The notes under the pieces were generated by a model that was given only the letters and a program-made list of their open reading frames with translations, ran no database searches and was not told where the DNA came from. A stretch of 64,000 nt of DNA from contig JAQGDQ010000218.1 of assembly GCA_030141605.1 (NCBI GenBank), positions 248,001 through 312,000 of the forward strand, written 5' to 3'. The translations under genes were made by a program, and so were the position numbers. This DNA is from Tubiluchus corallicola. Its lineage: Eukaryota; Priapulida; Priapulimorpha; Priapulimorphida; Tubiluchidae. Position 1 is the stretch's first letter. Each line of letters begins with the position of its first letter. Below are positions 1 through 10,419 of this stretch, in pieces.

Positions 1-1597
1 GAGTACGGCAATGTTAGAGTATAACAGGTTTTATAAAAATGAAGTGTACATAATTTTTTCTGACACTGAAAAGTGTTTTGATAAGTTGTGGTAGAAAGAT
101 GCATTGACAGAACTATGGAGGATGGGCATATCACCAGGAGAAATTTTTACGACATATAAACTAAATGAAATTGCAGAAATAGTTATACAAACACCATTAG
201 GTAAAACAGACCAGATAGAAATAAATGAAATAGTCCGACAGGAACTGTGCTGGGACCATTACTATGTTGTGCTGCAATAAACCGGATTAATGAGATAGTG
301 ATAACAGGTACTGTAATGGGCAGCAATTTACCTGTGGGTATGTTATTATTCATTGGCGATATTGTGGGAATAGGACAAGAAACTATAATCAAACAGATGA
401 TTAAAAACTGTCAAGAAATTGAATGAACAAAAAAATTATCATTCAATATACAGAAAACGCAATATATGAGAACAAACATGACACGAAAGAAAAGGATTCC
501 AGAATTATGTGAGTCACTAAGGAACGGAGAGGTTAAGGAAGCAGAGGAATACAAGTATTTGGGAGATTGGATTAATACAAAATGTAGTTATGAAACAATG
601 TCCGGAAAACGCACCGGGAAAAATAAAATGATAATTAATTATATCAATACAATAGGAGGTGAGCTGAAAGTGGGAGATTGCTCAATAGGGGTTAAACTAA
701 TGCTATACAAGCTTCCTTCAGTGAGTGCAGTGCTAAATAGTTTTGAGACAAGGTCGAATTTGACAACTGATTGGGAGAAATTAGAAATGATTCAAGCAAA
801 TGCTTTAAAAACCTTATTTAATATTAGTGAATCAACACCATATTGGGGATTAGTAACTGAAATAGGCATATGGCCTCTAAAACATAAAGTGAATTATAGG
901 AGATTGATGTTCTATCGGAATTTACTGATTAGTAAACCAAAGAGATTAGCATCAGGGGTACTCGAAATGCAAATAAACAGTGCACATGAAAGGTCATGGT
1001 ATAATGATGTAGTTGAGGCTGCAAAAAATATACCATAGATGCTAATAAAGAAAGGGTGAAGGTCATGAAAACGTCTGAATGGAAGAAAGAAATAAAGAAT
1101 AAGATTGAATGTTGTATAAAGAATGAATGTGCAGAAAATACAGGAGCAGCACTAAATTAAGATTTTTAAGGCATACCGAGTGGAAACGACAAAATTACAT
1201 AGACACATGCAAGCCGGAAGAGGTTAAAGATATATTGAAAATAAGACTGAATATGATTAAAGTTAAAGGGAACTACAAGAATGAGTTTAAGGATCAGTTA
1301 TTATGCCCAGTGTGTGGGGAAGATGATGATACTACTGAACATATGCTTAGATGTGACAGATATGGAGAATGGAAAAAAAATTGAACTCAAGATATATTAA
1401 TGAACAGTGAAAAGGAAGGACTGCTAGAAATTAGAAATCTAGTGAACGAATGCATGGAATACAGGATAAAGGCAAATAAAGGCATTAAACTTGGAAAAGA
1501 CAACTAAAAGATCAGCGTTACAGAAGAATAGACTTTACACCCTATAAAGGTGCCCGCCTCGGATAGGTGGAGAGTCGAGTATCGCAATCGTAATCGC
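1..1597 (+). pseudogene. Degraded non-LTR retrotransposon (LINE), RT and C-terminal part
   Basis: Remnant of a LINE reverse transcriptase, entering from outside the window. In translation I see RT motif A (SDTEKCFDKLW, about 60-92), motif B (GTVLGPLLCCAA after a frameshift near 240) and a decayed motif C (FIGDIVG, about 350) in which the first catalytic Asp of the usual Y/F-x-D-D is Gly. A stop lies at about 91, and a further stop separates the RT part from the open block 466-1038. The C-terminal block 1127-1384 carries a zinc-type motif CPVCGEDDDTTEHMLRC, as in several LINE clades. The 3' end is near 1597 with a short tail related to ATCGCAATCGTA. Stops, frameshifts and the lost Asp make it dead. 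Clade not assigned. Confidence 0.8.
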
Positions 1598-2056
1598 AAT
1601 GCTAAGTAATAATATATAAATACGTATCCAAGCAAATCAAATTATTGATATGATAGTAATAACAGTAAACGGGTAACTAAAATAGATGACTAATACTTAC
1701 TAGTTTCACCAACGCAAATGAAACAAAGAAATAGCGAGCAGTAAATTGTCCGATTCTACTACAAAACCTCAGTTTTCCACTTGAATCGCTATAACCATGT
1801 TGTTGTCGTCGTTGCACAGTTTTGGCGGCATCTACTGGCAACTAGATCATTGACGTCAACTGCTTTATGAAGTCCACATCATAGATTTTAAAGAGTAAAA
1901 GAAGTTGCCATTTTTTCAAAAGTTGTGTCATTATTAGAAATAACAACAAAAGTTAAACCGTTGCACTTTTTGTCAATTTATTACACTTGCACTTGACCAA
2001 ATACACATCTGTGTCCGAGTGTGTCAACTTACGATCCCAATCGGTTCCGGATGATT
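1598..2056. other. Spacer between two inverted LINE 3' ends
   Basis: AT-rich sequence between the tails of the two LINE fragments. I see no coding region, RNA gene or clear repeat in it. Confidence 0.4.
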
Positions 2057-2600
2057 GGTTACGATTGCGATACTCGACTCTCTCCACCTATCAGAGGCGG
2101 GCACCTTTATAGGGTGCAAAGTCTATTCTTCTATAACGCTGATCTTTTAGTTGTCTTTTCCAAGTTTAATGTCTTTATCCTGTATTCCATGCATTCGTTC
2201 ACTAGATTTCTAATTTCTAGCAATTCTTCCTCTTCACTGTTCATTAATATATCTGAGTTCAAAATTTTTTCCATTCTCCATATCTGTCACATCTAAGCAT
2301 ATGTTCAGTAGTATCATCATCTTCCCCACACACTGGGCATAATAACTGATCCTTAAACTCATTCTTGTAGTTCCCTTTAACTTTAATCATATTCAGTCTT
2401 ATTTTCAATATATCTTTAATCTCTTCCGGCTTGCATGTGTCTATGTAATTTTGTCGTTTCCACTCGGTATACCTTAAAAATCTTAATTTAGTGCTGCTCC
2501 TGTATTTTCTGCACATTCATTCTTTATACAACATTCAATCTTATTCTTTATTTCTTTCTTCCATTCAGACTTTTTCATGACCTTCACCCTTTCTTTATTA
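2057..2600 (-). pseudogene. 5'-truncated copy of the same LINE family
   Basis: Minus-strand copy of the 3' part of the LINE at 1-1597. The 85-residue block 2259-2516 is nearly identical to that encoded at 1127-1384, including CPVCGEDDDTTEHMLRC, and the 3' UTR (2060-2170) matches 1490-1597. Its 5' side stops at 2600, exactly where the Gypsy 3' LTR begins. With the first copy it forms a large imperfect palindrome. Confidence 0.8.
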
Positions 2601-3109
2601 GTGTGGCACAGCTCGGCTTAAGGGTATGATATTAGGTTAAAGTGCCACCTATCATTGACTTCTGCAACTAACTTTATTTTGCTTTATTTTTACATAAAAA
2701 AAATGTTGGGTTCAGCTTTGACAATATCTTGAGGCTACTTGTAATTCAAATTTAAACTGAGTAAAAGCAACAACAAGTGAACTAAGATTAAAAATAATTT
2801 ATTCTATTGGCTTTACTATAAAATACAGCTAATTTTAGTTAGGTAAAATCCACAATCATCAATACTATTCTTGTTTCTAGTTAAAGAAATCTTCTGTAGC
2901 AATTGCAATTGGTCATGCAAAGAATGCTAGAGTCCAGGTTTCAGTAAGATTAAGCAGTTGCAATTTTCATGCCAGTCCTGTGTATAGGTACTATGTTCCT
3001 GTTCCACATTTAACTAAAAGTGAGCAAAACTATGATCCAGTCTCTTCTTTCACTTATTTGTATAAGATCTCGAATAACCCCGGATCAATAGCTAGCTGAC
3101 TTGTGATCT

Positions 3110-3790
3110 GCAACTTTTTTTTAAGTGGAACTTTTTCATTCCAGGAATTTTCTGCAACTTTTCTATTCTGCAACTCTTTAAATTCTGCAACTCTTTAAGT
3201 TCTGCAACTCTTTAAATTCTGCAACTCTTTTCAATTCTGCAACTCTTTTCAATTCTGCAACTCTTTTAATTCTGGAACTCTTCTATTCTGCAACTCTTTT
3301 CAATTCTGCAACTCTTTTAATTCTGGAACTCTTCTATTCTGCAACTCTTTTAATCCTGGAACTCTTTTATTCTGGAACTCTTCTATTCTGCAACTCTTTT
3401 AATTCTGGAACTCTTTTAATTCCTGGAACTCTTTTAATTCTGCAACTCTTTTAATTCTGGAACTCTTTCATTCCAAGAATTTTCTGCAACTCTTTTAATT
3501 CCAGGAAATTTCTGCAACTCTTTTAATTCCAGGAAATTTCTGCAACTCTTTTAATTCCAGGAAATTTCTGCAACTCTTTTAATTCCAGGAAATTTCTGCA
3601 ACTCTTTTAATTCCAGGAAATTTCTGCAACTCTTTTAATTCCTGGAAATTACTGGAACTCTTTTGATCTTGGATTTTCCTGGAACTCTCAGCAACTCTTT
3701 TAAATCTTGGATTTTCCTGGAACTCTCAGCAACTCTTTTAAATCTTGGATTTTCCTGGAACTCTTTTTGTCTCTGCAACTGCTTCAATCC
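3110..3790. repeat. Tandem array inside 3' LTR
   Basis: Imperfect units of about 13-32 bp built from CTGCAACTCTTTTAATT and CTGGAACTCTTTTAATT. The other LTR has the matching array at 12785-13400 with a different unit number, so it has changed length since insertion. Confidence 0.85.
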
Positions 3791-4044
3791 TGAAACCCTT
3801 TTCTAGCTTCTCTTTTGGTTTCTAGAACCTAGTGTTTCTGAAACTCTTTTCATTTCTGGAACTCTTTTCTAGGTTCTAGATTCCTGACACATCCTAGCTA
3901 GTTTTGAAAGCTAGCTTTATCTAGTAAGTTAAAACTTACTTCTCATCCTGCTTCTTTTCCATGTTTAGATGAATCTTCAGTTGCTGTAGCTCTTTATCAC
4001 TTTGAAAATGTTCGGATGTGTGTGGTCAATGGCCTGGCCCTCCC

Positions 4045-4052
4045 TTTATATA
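4045..4052 (-). promoter_or_regulatory. TATA box of 3' LTR
   Basis: Minus strand reads GGCTATATAAAGGGAGG, a consensus TATA box in the LTR. The same site is at 13659-13666 in the 5' LTR, where it would drive the element. Confidence 0.6.
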
Positions 4053-4447
4053 GCCGCCTGAGCGTCGGCGTCGCTAAGTTACCATGGATTGTGCATTGTA
4101 ACCGAGGGGTGGGCTGTTCATTACACTTTGTTACTTTCAGTCTTCTAATTATAATTTCATCAATTTGTTTTGCTCTTTTTTTAACAGCGCATATGTTTGT
4201 CTACATTTAATCTAATTTATCAGCTTATGTTTGATCCTTTTTGTTTTTATTTTCTTGTTTTCCAAACCGGGAATTCACCGGGTTCTAAAGTTTCATCGCC
4301 CTGTGTTTATCTTTCGGTCAGCATCTGGTGTGCTCGCCGAATAGCGAAGATGTGCATAACATAAGAGCATCCATAATGGCTGCGTCCATAGTGCGTGTAA
4401 ACAATATTAAAATTCCGATGATTATATTTTTTTTAGAGAATATTACA

Positions 4448-4462
4448 ATTCCCCCTTTCTTA
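4448..4462 (-). other. Polypurine tract of Gypsy element
   Basis: Minus strand AAGAAAGGGGGAA immediately before the 3' LTR start, the expected position and composition of the plus-strand primer. Confidence 0.75.
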
Positions 4463-4900
4463 AAACTGCACCTGCCCTCAGGTGCTCTGTCTCCTGTCAG
4501 CATCAGGTATGCTTACCAAACTATTGTTGAGTTTTGTTGACTGCTCCTTTAAAATTTTTTTTTTTTGTTTCTTTGCCATCCTGATATTGAAATCCAATAC
4601 AGCTTATATACTTACTAAACTGAATACAGCTTTATTTACTTGTAAAATATAACGGAATTTTTATACATCCATACATATTCTTGATAGCACCATTCTAGTA
4701 AACAATATAAGTAAATAAGCAAGTATATAATACTGGAACAACCCGTTGTAGATATGCTGATATATTCCTTCAAATGATATATATATATATATAAAAGATA
4801 TATAATTTTTAATCTAATTTATCTAGGAAATATTGGAATGTATATATGAACGTAGGTTGAACGTAGGTATGAATATATATTGGAACGTAGCTGCATGGCC
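4463..4900 (-). other. Gypsy non-coding region between ORF3 and PPT
   Basis: AT-rich, with a (TA)n stretch near 4778-4795. No open frame of note. Confidence 0.4.
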
Positions 4901-5887
4901 TTAGTCCTCTTCACTGGAGAAGTCATCCGAGGAGACAGCTAGATCTATAGAAATATCTGTATTTGTGGGTGGCATTTGTTGTTGACCTTCAGTGTTCTTC
5001 TTTTCAGCCAACTTTTCCACCTCCTTTCTCACCAACTTGCTTACAGTTGTTTCCATTCTCTCATACATACGATCAACTGCCTCATTCCACTCTTTTTCTT
5101 TCTTCTCCGTAATTTCTTTACTCTTCTTCTCTAAAACTGCTTCCCACTTATTTAGAGCTGCTACCCTGCATCGCTCCTCTAGTTCCATGATCTCATTTTT
5201 TAATTTTAATATCTTTTCCCTCATGACTATCTGATCTAGCTCTGTGCATGGAGGTGGAGCTTTTCGTGGCACCTTGTCCGACTGCGGTGCAAGGAATACT
5301 GGCAGATTTTTCGACTGTGTTTCCTTGTATGGTTTATAGTGTGGTAAGGCAGGTCTAGTTGGTTTTCTAACTTGGTTGGTCAGGTTATGGGTGCTGTTCT
5401 GCCTCACAATACTTCTGCTTCTGAAATTTCTGAAGGTTGAGTTGCTTGTTGGTGGCTTGAAGGCCCTGTTCTTCGGATTACTTAACTCAGGCCTTACTGT
5501 AACTGGGGAAGTTCCTCTTTTTGTTTTGGGTGATTTTGCTGTTTTGATTTTGCTTTCCTGTTCCGACCTCTGATTATGACTCTTTAAATCTCGCTCTTTC
5601 TTCCCGTCTTTTCTTTCCAGACTGCTGTCACTAGTTGTACTCCATTTGGAGCGGCTCAATCTTGGTGATCCTTCTGGTGACAGAGGTCTTTTATCAACAG
5701 AGGTTGCCTGAGGTGGCCTTTCAAGACGCTTAGTTGGCCAAGTAGCGGGAATTTGTCTACTCCCATGACATGCCTTCCAGTGTTTTGACATATAGGCAGT
5801 CCTTTGAGACCTATAGTCACAGTTTGTACAACAGTACACTGTCTCCCTCCTAAAATAGACAAAATAACAGTGTTTTAATAACTTCAT
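4901..5887 (-). CDS. Gypsy ORF3: C2H2 zinc finger plus coiled-coil accessory protein
   Basis: Open frame of 328 codons, same strand as pol, in the position where env sits in errantiviruses. It does not look like an envelope: no signal peptide or membrane anchor. Near the N-terminus is a C2H2 finger, CTNCDYRSQRTAYMSKHW and on to H (C-x2-C-x12-H-x4-H). Residues 50-210 are basic and Ser/Pro-rich, 225-300 form a charged likely coiled coil (EKILKLKNEIMELEERC), and the C-terminus is acidic. The sequence just before the finger reads TTTTGTCTATTTTAG then GAGGGAGAC (junction 5850/5849), a good 3' splice site, so the protein may be made from a spliced subgenomic RNA and the first 13 or so residues may not be used. 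Function unknown; nucleic-acid binding is inferred from the finger. Confidence 0.65.
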   Translation of the reverse strand: MKLLKHCYFVYFRRETVYCCTNCDYRSQRTAYMSKHWKACHGSRQIPATWPTKRLERPPQATSVDKRPLSPEGSPRLSRSKWSTTSDSSLERKDGKKERDLKSHNQRSEQESKIKTAKSPKTKRGTSPVTVRPELSNPKNRAFKPPTSNSTFRNFRSRSIVRQNSTHNLTNQVRKPTRPALPHYKPYKETQSKNLPVFLAPQSDKVPRKAPPPCTELDQIVMREKILKLKNEIMELEERCRVAALNKWEAVLEKKSKEITEKKEKEWNEAVDRMYERMETTVSKLVRKEVEKLAEKKNTEGQQQMPPTNTDISIDLAVSSDDFSSEED

Positions 5888-6220
5888 TTTCCACGGTTAC
5901 GTTTTTTTTTTACTAAGGTACCTTTGCCTATTTCTTTTTTTTCTACATTGTAATTGTAATAAGTGACACATTTCTAAGTGACATGTGATTATCAAGTGTC
6001 ACTAACTCATACTTTTCTATATTTTTTTTTCTTATGCTGGATGCAGTTTAATGCCTTGCCCAGGGCAACTAATCCAGATAACAGCTTTTAACAGAAAATT
6101 AATGCAGCAGCAGAGGAAAGGAAGAAAATATGGTTAAGTTATAGGTCAAGTCTGTTTGGAGGTTTCCTCATCCGCTGTCCTCTTCCTAGCATTGTGTCAG
6201 AAGTGCTACTGGACGGTTCA
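5888..6220 (-). other. Gypsy region between pol and ORF3
   Basis: No open frame. It includes the polypyrimidine-rich stretch that could serve as the ORF3 splice acceptor region. Confidence 0.4.
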
Positions 6221-9200
6221 TCATTTTTTTTCTTGAATTGTGGTAGTTCCTGTTGTATACATTTCTTCTTTCTCTGCTACTTCTTCATTAACTGTAGGAA
6301 AAATTCTACTCAATTCAAATTCTTCTAGTTGCTGTTCATCATCAGAATTTGCTAGTTTCTCTATTTCTGTCCAGTCTATTGGTGGTTCATCAGTATGATA
6401 AAGCTTCAAGTTGTCAATATGAACTACTTTAACAGGAGCTTTTGCATCTCTCTGGATTTGGTATGTCACATTATTAATCTTCTTTAGTACTAGATATGGG
6501 CCTTGCCAGCCTTGGCCTAATTTTCTCCTGGTAGCTGGTGGATACCAGTACCATACCCAGTTACCTTTATCAATGCTAAGCCTTTTCACAAATTGATCAT
6601 AATCTCGTTTTTGTCTTTCTGCAGCTTTTCCCAGTGATTCTCGAGCAAAATTGTGTGCCTCTTTTATAACATCTCTTATCCATTCTACGTATTCCTGTGG
6701 ACACTGTGTAGGTCTTTCTGGCTGTGGTGGAGGTCCCACCATCACATCTAATGGCAAATGGTTTTCCCTACCAAACATCATTAAGTTTGGCGAGCAATTG
6801 GTAGACGCATGTGCGGTTGCCCTGTATGCCATCATGACATAAGGGAGGTGGTCATCCCAGTCATCACGATGATCGTTAACAAATATAGCCAGCATTTGCT
6901 GTAATGTCCTCATAAATCTCTCAACGAGACCATCTGATTGTGGATGATACGGGGTTGTCCTTGTTTTGTCAATCTGCAAAGCAGCACACATTTCTTGAAA
7001 TAACTTTGACTCAAAGTCTGGCCCTTGGTCACTATGTATTTGAATTGGTACTCCAAACCTGCATATAAATTCGGTCACCAACACATCTGCAACAGTATAT
7101 GCCTCGTGATTAGGAAGTGCATAGGCTTCGGCCCATTTTGTAAAATAGTCACAGACGACCATCACCACCTTATTTTTCTTATCAGTCTCTTCTAGTGGTC
7201 CTAAAATGTCTATTGCTATTCTTTCAAATGGTCCAGTTGCCCTCTGTTGTTGCAGTTTACCTCTTTTTGGTCCTTTTCCAGGTTTTCTTCTGGCACAAGC
7301 AGCACAATATAGGCACCATCTTTTAATGTCTGCCTGATAACCTGGCCAGTAATACCGTTGCTTTAATAATGACAGACTCCTCTGTATTCCTTGGTGTGCA
7401 CCAGTTCTGGTTTCATGCAAAGCTCTAAATAATTTCCTTCGTAATGCAGTTGGTACAACCATCTGGTATACAGGAGCACTTGGTGTTACATCTGTTTCCC
7501 ACTTCTTGTACAGCAATCCATCTCGTACCTCTAATACATCAAACAAGTTCCAGTATGCCTTGAAATCTGGGTGTTTATCTTTCACATCTTTCCAGCTGGG
7601 TCGGTCCAAATCTTCTTCTTTCAACTCCTTGAATAACAAAACTGCTTCCTCTTCCTGTTGCATGTTAATAACATCTTCTCTTGACAAATCTAAAACAAAC
7701 TTTTTCTCTTCTTCATCTTCTACCTCTATTTCTTGACTTGCCAATATTCTGCTGGGAGCCACTACAAAACATGAACCATGCGCTGCTTCCTCAGCCATAT
7801 AGGGAGCCTCTCCTAAACACAAATCGTGCGCTGCTTCTTCCATATGAGGAGGAGCCTCTACCAAACACGATTTCTGCGCTGCTTCCCTGATATCACCAGG
7901 AGCCTCTACAGAACACAAGTCGTGCGCTGCATCCTTTCCACAAGTAGGTGCCTCTGTTATGCACAGTCTGTGCGCTGCTTCCTGGTCTTCATAAACATTG
8001 TCAAGTCCATCTTCCCCCTTTCTGGAATTACCTTCCATGCATAAGCATTCTTTTCTACATCTTACTTTACCTTTTCTGAAACTACTGCTTTCCTCTTCTC
8101 CATTTCCAGCTGGTATTGCATAGATAAAATCACACTCAGCATTGTTTGGAACTTTTAAAATATCGTTACGTGTCCTCTTGCTAATTTCTTTAGAACTGTG
8201 GGCTTCTTTCGTGCCTTTATGCCTGTCGTCATTACAGTCCTCTCTTGGGCATTTGCTAACCCTTGTATTTGGTTTTCTGGATAATCCATCAGCATTCCCA
8301 TGTTGTGTTCCTTTTCTATGCTCAACACTAAAATCATAAGTGTCTAAAATAGATAACCATCTTGCTATCATACCTTCTGGGTTCTTGAAATTGATGAGCC
8401 AAGTTAGTGCTGCATGATCAGTCCGAATCCTAAAATGTCTTCCCCATAGATAATGGTGGAATTGTTTTACAAATGTGATAACAGCCAGTAATTCTTTTTT
8501 TGTAGTACAGTACTGCCTTTGTGACTGGTTTAATGTCCTACTAGCATAAGCAATGACTTTCTCTTCATCGACTTGTAACTGGGATAAAACAGCTCCAATC
8601 CCAGAGTTACTGGCATCTGTATCTAAGATGAATTTTCCCTCCTGTGTTGGATATGCCAATGCAGGACTTCGTGTTAAAAGATCTATTAAGGTGTTAAATG
8701 CTGCCATACATGAATCATTCCAAATAAATGTTGCTCCTTTCTTTGTCAAGGCAGTAAGGGGGTCTGCAATTGAGGCAAAATGTGGAATGAATTTTCTATA
8801 ATATAAAGCAAATCCCAAGAAGCTACGTACTTGTGTAGGTGTTTTTGGGAATGTCCAATTCTTTACAGCCAGTATTTTGTCTGGATCACATCGGATGCCT
8901 TGACTATCCACTACATGCCCTAGGAACCGAACACTTGTCTGAAACAGTGTGCTTTTTGATGGCTTGATTTTCAAATTTGCTTTCCTCAAGCGAGAAAATA
9001 CTGTCTTTAAATTATTTTTAGCCTCTTCAAAGTTTTTGCCAAAAACAATAATATCATCGAGATAGACAAGACAATTCTTCCATTGTAAGCCTCTAAGTAC
9101 TTCTTCCATTAACCTCTCAAATGTGGCTGGTGCATTACAAAGGCCAAACGGCATCACTCGAAACTGAAATAATCCTTGTCGTGTAACAAAAGCTGTTTTA

Positions 9201-10387
9201 GGCTTCGACGTTTCATCCATTTCAACTTGCCAATACCCGCTAGCTAGGTCGAAAGTAGAGAACCAGTGGGACCCACGTAATGTGTCAAAAATCTCTTGAA
9301 TGTTTGGCAGTGGAAACCCATCTTTAATTGTCTTTTCATTTAACTGACAATAATCAACGCAAAATCGTGTGGAGCCATCCTTTTTAGTCACCAACACGAT
9401 CGGTGAGGCCCAGGGACTGTTGCTGTGTTCAATAATTTGTTCTTTGAGCATTTTATTTATTTCAGCTTCAGCAATGGCTCTTTTCTGTTCAGCCAGTCTT
9501 CTCGGAGCTTGTTTAACTGGGTGCTCAGTACCAGTGTCAATAACGTGTCTTACCAAGTTTGTCCTGCCATATTTATTATCGGGCCCCACAAATATATCCT
9601 GATATTCCTGTATCAAATTTACGAGAGAAGATTGCTCACTAGGTGAAAGCTTAGAGCTGATTTCTTCTATTAGTTGATGCAAGTGCTCAGGGAGCAGAGA
9701 TTTCGGAGCACCCTTTTCACCAATATTTTCTGGCAACACTAAGTCAATCTGATTATCTGAAGAAGACTCATGTTCATAATCTGAACTATCCACTGAATTC
9801 TTGAAACATTGTATAGTAACTTCACCAATATGGAGAATTCCTTGCTGCATATCTAGCACAGCACTTCTTGGTTCAAGAAAATCCAATCCTAAAATTCCGA
9901 AGGGCCCTCCAATGGAAGCGACAATCATTGTACTAGTGGTACTTATTCCAGCTAATATAACTTGGAATTCAGCTTCTCCCATTTGAATCAGTGTACTAGT
10001 GGTACTTATTCCAGCTAATATAACTTGGAATTCAGCTTCTCCCATTTGAATCAGTGTGTGTCCACTAGCTGCTTGAAGATTCTTTTCGGCGCTTTTCAAG
10101 ACTGGTCTTTCTTCTTCCGGAATACTATAATACATGTAAACATCTAATATGCTAGCACTGGCTCCACTATCGATTACAAAATCTACATCTAAACTGTTGA
10201 TTAATAATTCTACATGCCAACAATATTTATAATCTACTGGTAGAACTACAATGTTCTCACTTCTCTTCTTTATCAGATCGGAGTGAGGAGGAATAACTAC
10301 TTCTTCTTTGTTCAGAGCTGCAACTACCTCTTGCTTTCCCGTCACGGGGCCAGTGCAAGGTAGTATTCCTGAGGCCTGTGTATTCAT
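6221..10387 (-). CDS. pol: Gypsy Pol polyprotein (PR-RT-RNase H-integrase)
   Basis: Uninterrupted frame of 1388 codons. Order: aspartic protease with DSGAS (about residue 80); reverse transcriptase with FSTFDLASGYWQ and YLDDIIV; RNase H with DTDASNSGIGAVL; a linker with five imperfect EAAHDLC..VEAP repeats (7740-7990); integrase with an HHCC zinc domain (HETRTGAH ... CLYCAAC), catalytic core (IDILGP, SDQGPDF, HPQSDGLVERF) and a GPY/F-type C-terminal module (GQGWQGPYLVLKK). This order (RNase H before IN) is Ty3/Gypsy. The frame differs from gag, and the first Met lies 32 nt past the gag stop, so frameshifting or re-initiation is needed. A 63-bp tandem duplication (about 9930-10055) repeats 21 residues just after the protease active site. 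Apart from that it looks recently functional. Confidence 0.95.
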   Translation of the reverse strand: MNTQASGILPCTGPVTGKQEVVAALNKEEVVIPPHSDLIKKRSENIVVLPVDYKYCWHVELLINSLDVDFVIDSGASASILDVYMYYSIPEEERPVLKSAEKNLQAASGHTLIQMGEAEFQVILAGISTTSTLIQMGEAEFQVILAGISTTSTMIVASIGGPFGILGLDFLEPRSAVLDMQQGILHIGEVTIQCFKNSVDSSDYEHESSSDNQIDLVLPENIGEKGAPKSLLPEHLHQLIEEISSKLSPSEQSSLVNLIQEYQDIFVGPDNKYGRTNLVRHVIDTGTEHPVKQAPRRLAEQKRAIAEAEINKMLKEQIIEHSNSPWASPIVLVTKKDGSTRFCVDYCQLNEKTIKDGFPLPNIQEIFDTLRGSHWFSTFDLASGYWQVEMDETSKPKTAFVTRQGLFQFRVMPFGLCNAPATFERLMEEVLRGLQWKNCLVYLDDIIVFGKNFEEAKNNLKTVFSRLRKANLKIKPSKSTLFQTSVRFLGHVVDSQGIRCDPDKILAVKNWTFPKTPTQVRSFLGFALYYRKFIPHFASIADPLTALTKKGATFIWNDSCMAAFNTLIDLLTRSPALAYPTQEGKFILDTDASNSGIGAVLSQLQVDEEKVIAYASRTLNQSQRQYCTTKKELLAVITFVKQFHHYLWGRHFRIRTDHAALTWLINFKNPEGMIARWLSILDTYDFSVEHRKGTQHGNADGLSRKPNTRVSKCPREDCNDDRHKGTKEAHSSKEISKRTRNDILKVPNNAECDFIYAIPAGNGEEESSSFRKGKVRCRKECLCMEGNSRKGEDGLDNVYEDQEAAHRLCITEAPTCGKDAAHDLCSVEAPGDIREAAQKSCLVEAPPHMEEAAHDLCLGEAPYMAEEAAHGSCFVVAPSRILASQEIEVEDEEEKKFVLDLSREDVINMQQEEEAVLLFKELKEEDLDRPSWKDVKDKHPDFKAYWNLFDVLEVRDGLLYKKWETDVTPSAPVYQMVVPTALRRKLFRALHETRTGAHQGIQRSLSLLKQRYYWPGYQADIKRWCLYCAACARRKPGKGPKRGKLQQQRATGPFERIAIDILGPLEETDKKNKVVMVVCDYFTKWAEAYALPNHEAYTVADVLVTEFICRFGVPIQIHSDQGPDFESKLFQEMCAALQIDKTRTTPYHPQSDGLVERFMRTLQQMLAIFVNDHRDDWDDHLPYVMMAYRATAHASTNCSPNLMMFGRENHLPLDVMVGPPPQPERPTQCPQEYVEWIRDVIKEAHNFARESLGKAAERQKRDYDQFVKRLSIDKGNWVWYWYPPATRRKLGQGWQGPYLVLKKINNVTYQIQRDAKAPVKVVHIDNLKLYHTDEPPIDWTEIEKLANSDDEQQLEEFELSRIFPTVNEEVAEKEEMYTTGTTTIQEKK
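7740..7990 (-). repeat. Five in-frame repeats between RNase H and integrase
   Basis: Units of about 16 codons, consensus (E/D)AAHDLC.(V/E)EAP, five copies inside pol. Not part of a known Pol domain. Confidence 0.75.
9930..10055 (-). repeat. 63-bp tandem duplication in protease region
   Basis: Two adjacent copies encoding VILAGISTTSTLIQMGEAEFQ-type residues, essentially identical, so recent. The period is 21 codons and keeps the frame. Confidence 0.9.
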
Positions 10388-10419
10388 GACCGGGACACTG
10401 GCCCCATGCCCGGTCTCCT

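Larger units (their letters stand above)
2601..4447 (-). repeat. 3' LTR of Gypsy element
   Basis: Direct repeat of 12281-14061 with near-identical ends. The element reads on the minus strand, so this is the downstream LTR. It starts TGTAATATTC and ends near GTGCCACAC. Inside, 3110-3790 is a degenerate array of units like TTCTGCAACTCTTTTAA. The length is about 1847 bp versus about 1781 bp for the other LTR, the difference lying mainly in that array. A TATA box is at 4045-4052. Confidence 0.92.

Noticed and set aside
4016-4210. 64-codon ORF present twice (also 13630-13824)
   Set aside because: It is LTR sequence antisense to the element, not conserved for coding reasons.
6651-9986. Plus-strand ORFs of 60-82 codons
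   Set aside because: Shadows of Gypsy pol on the other strand.
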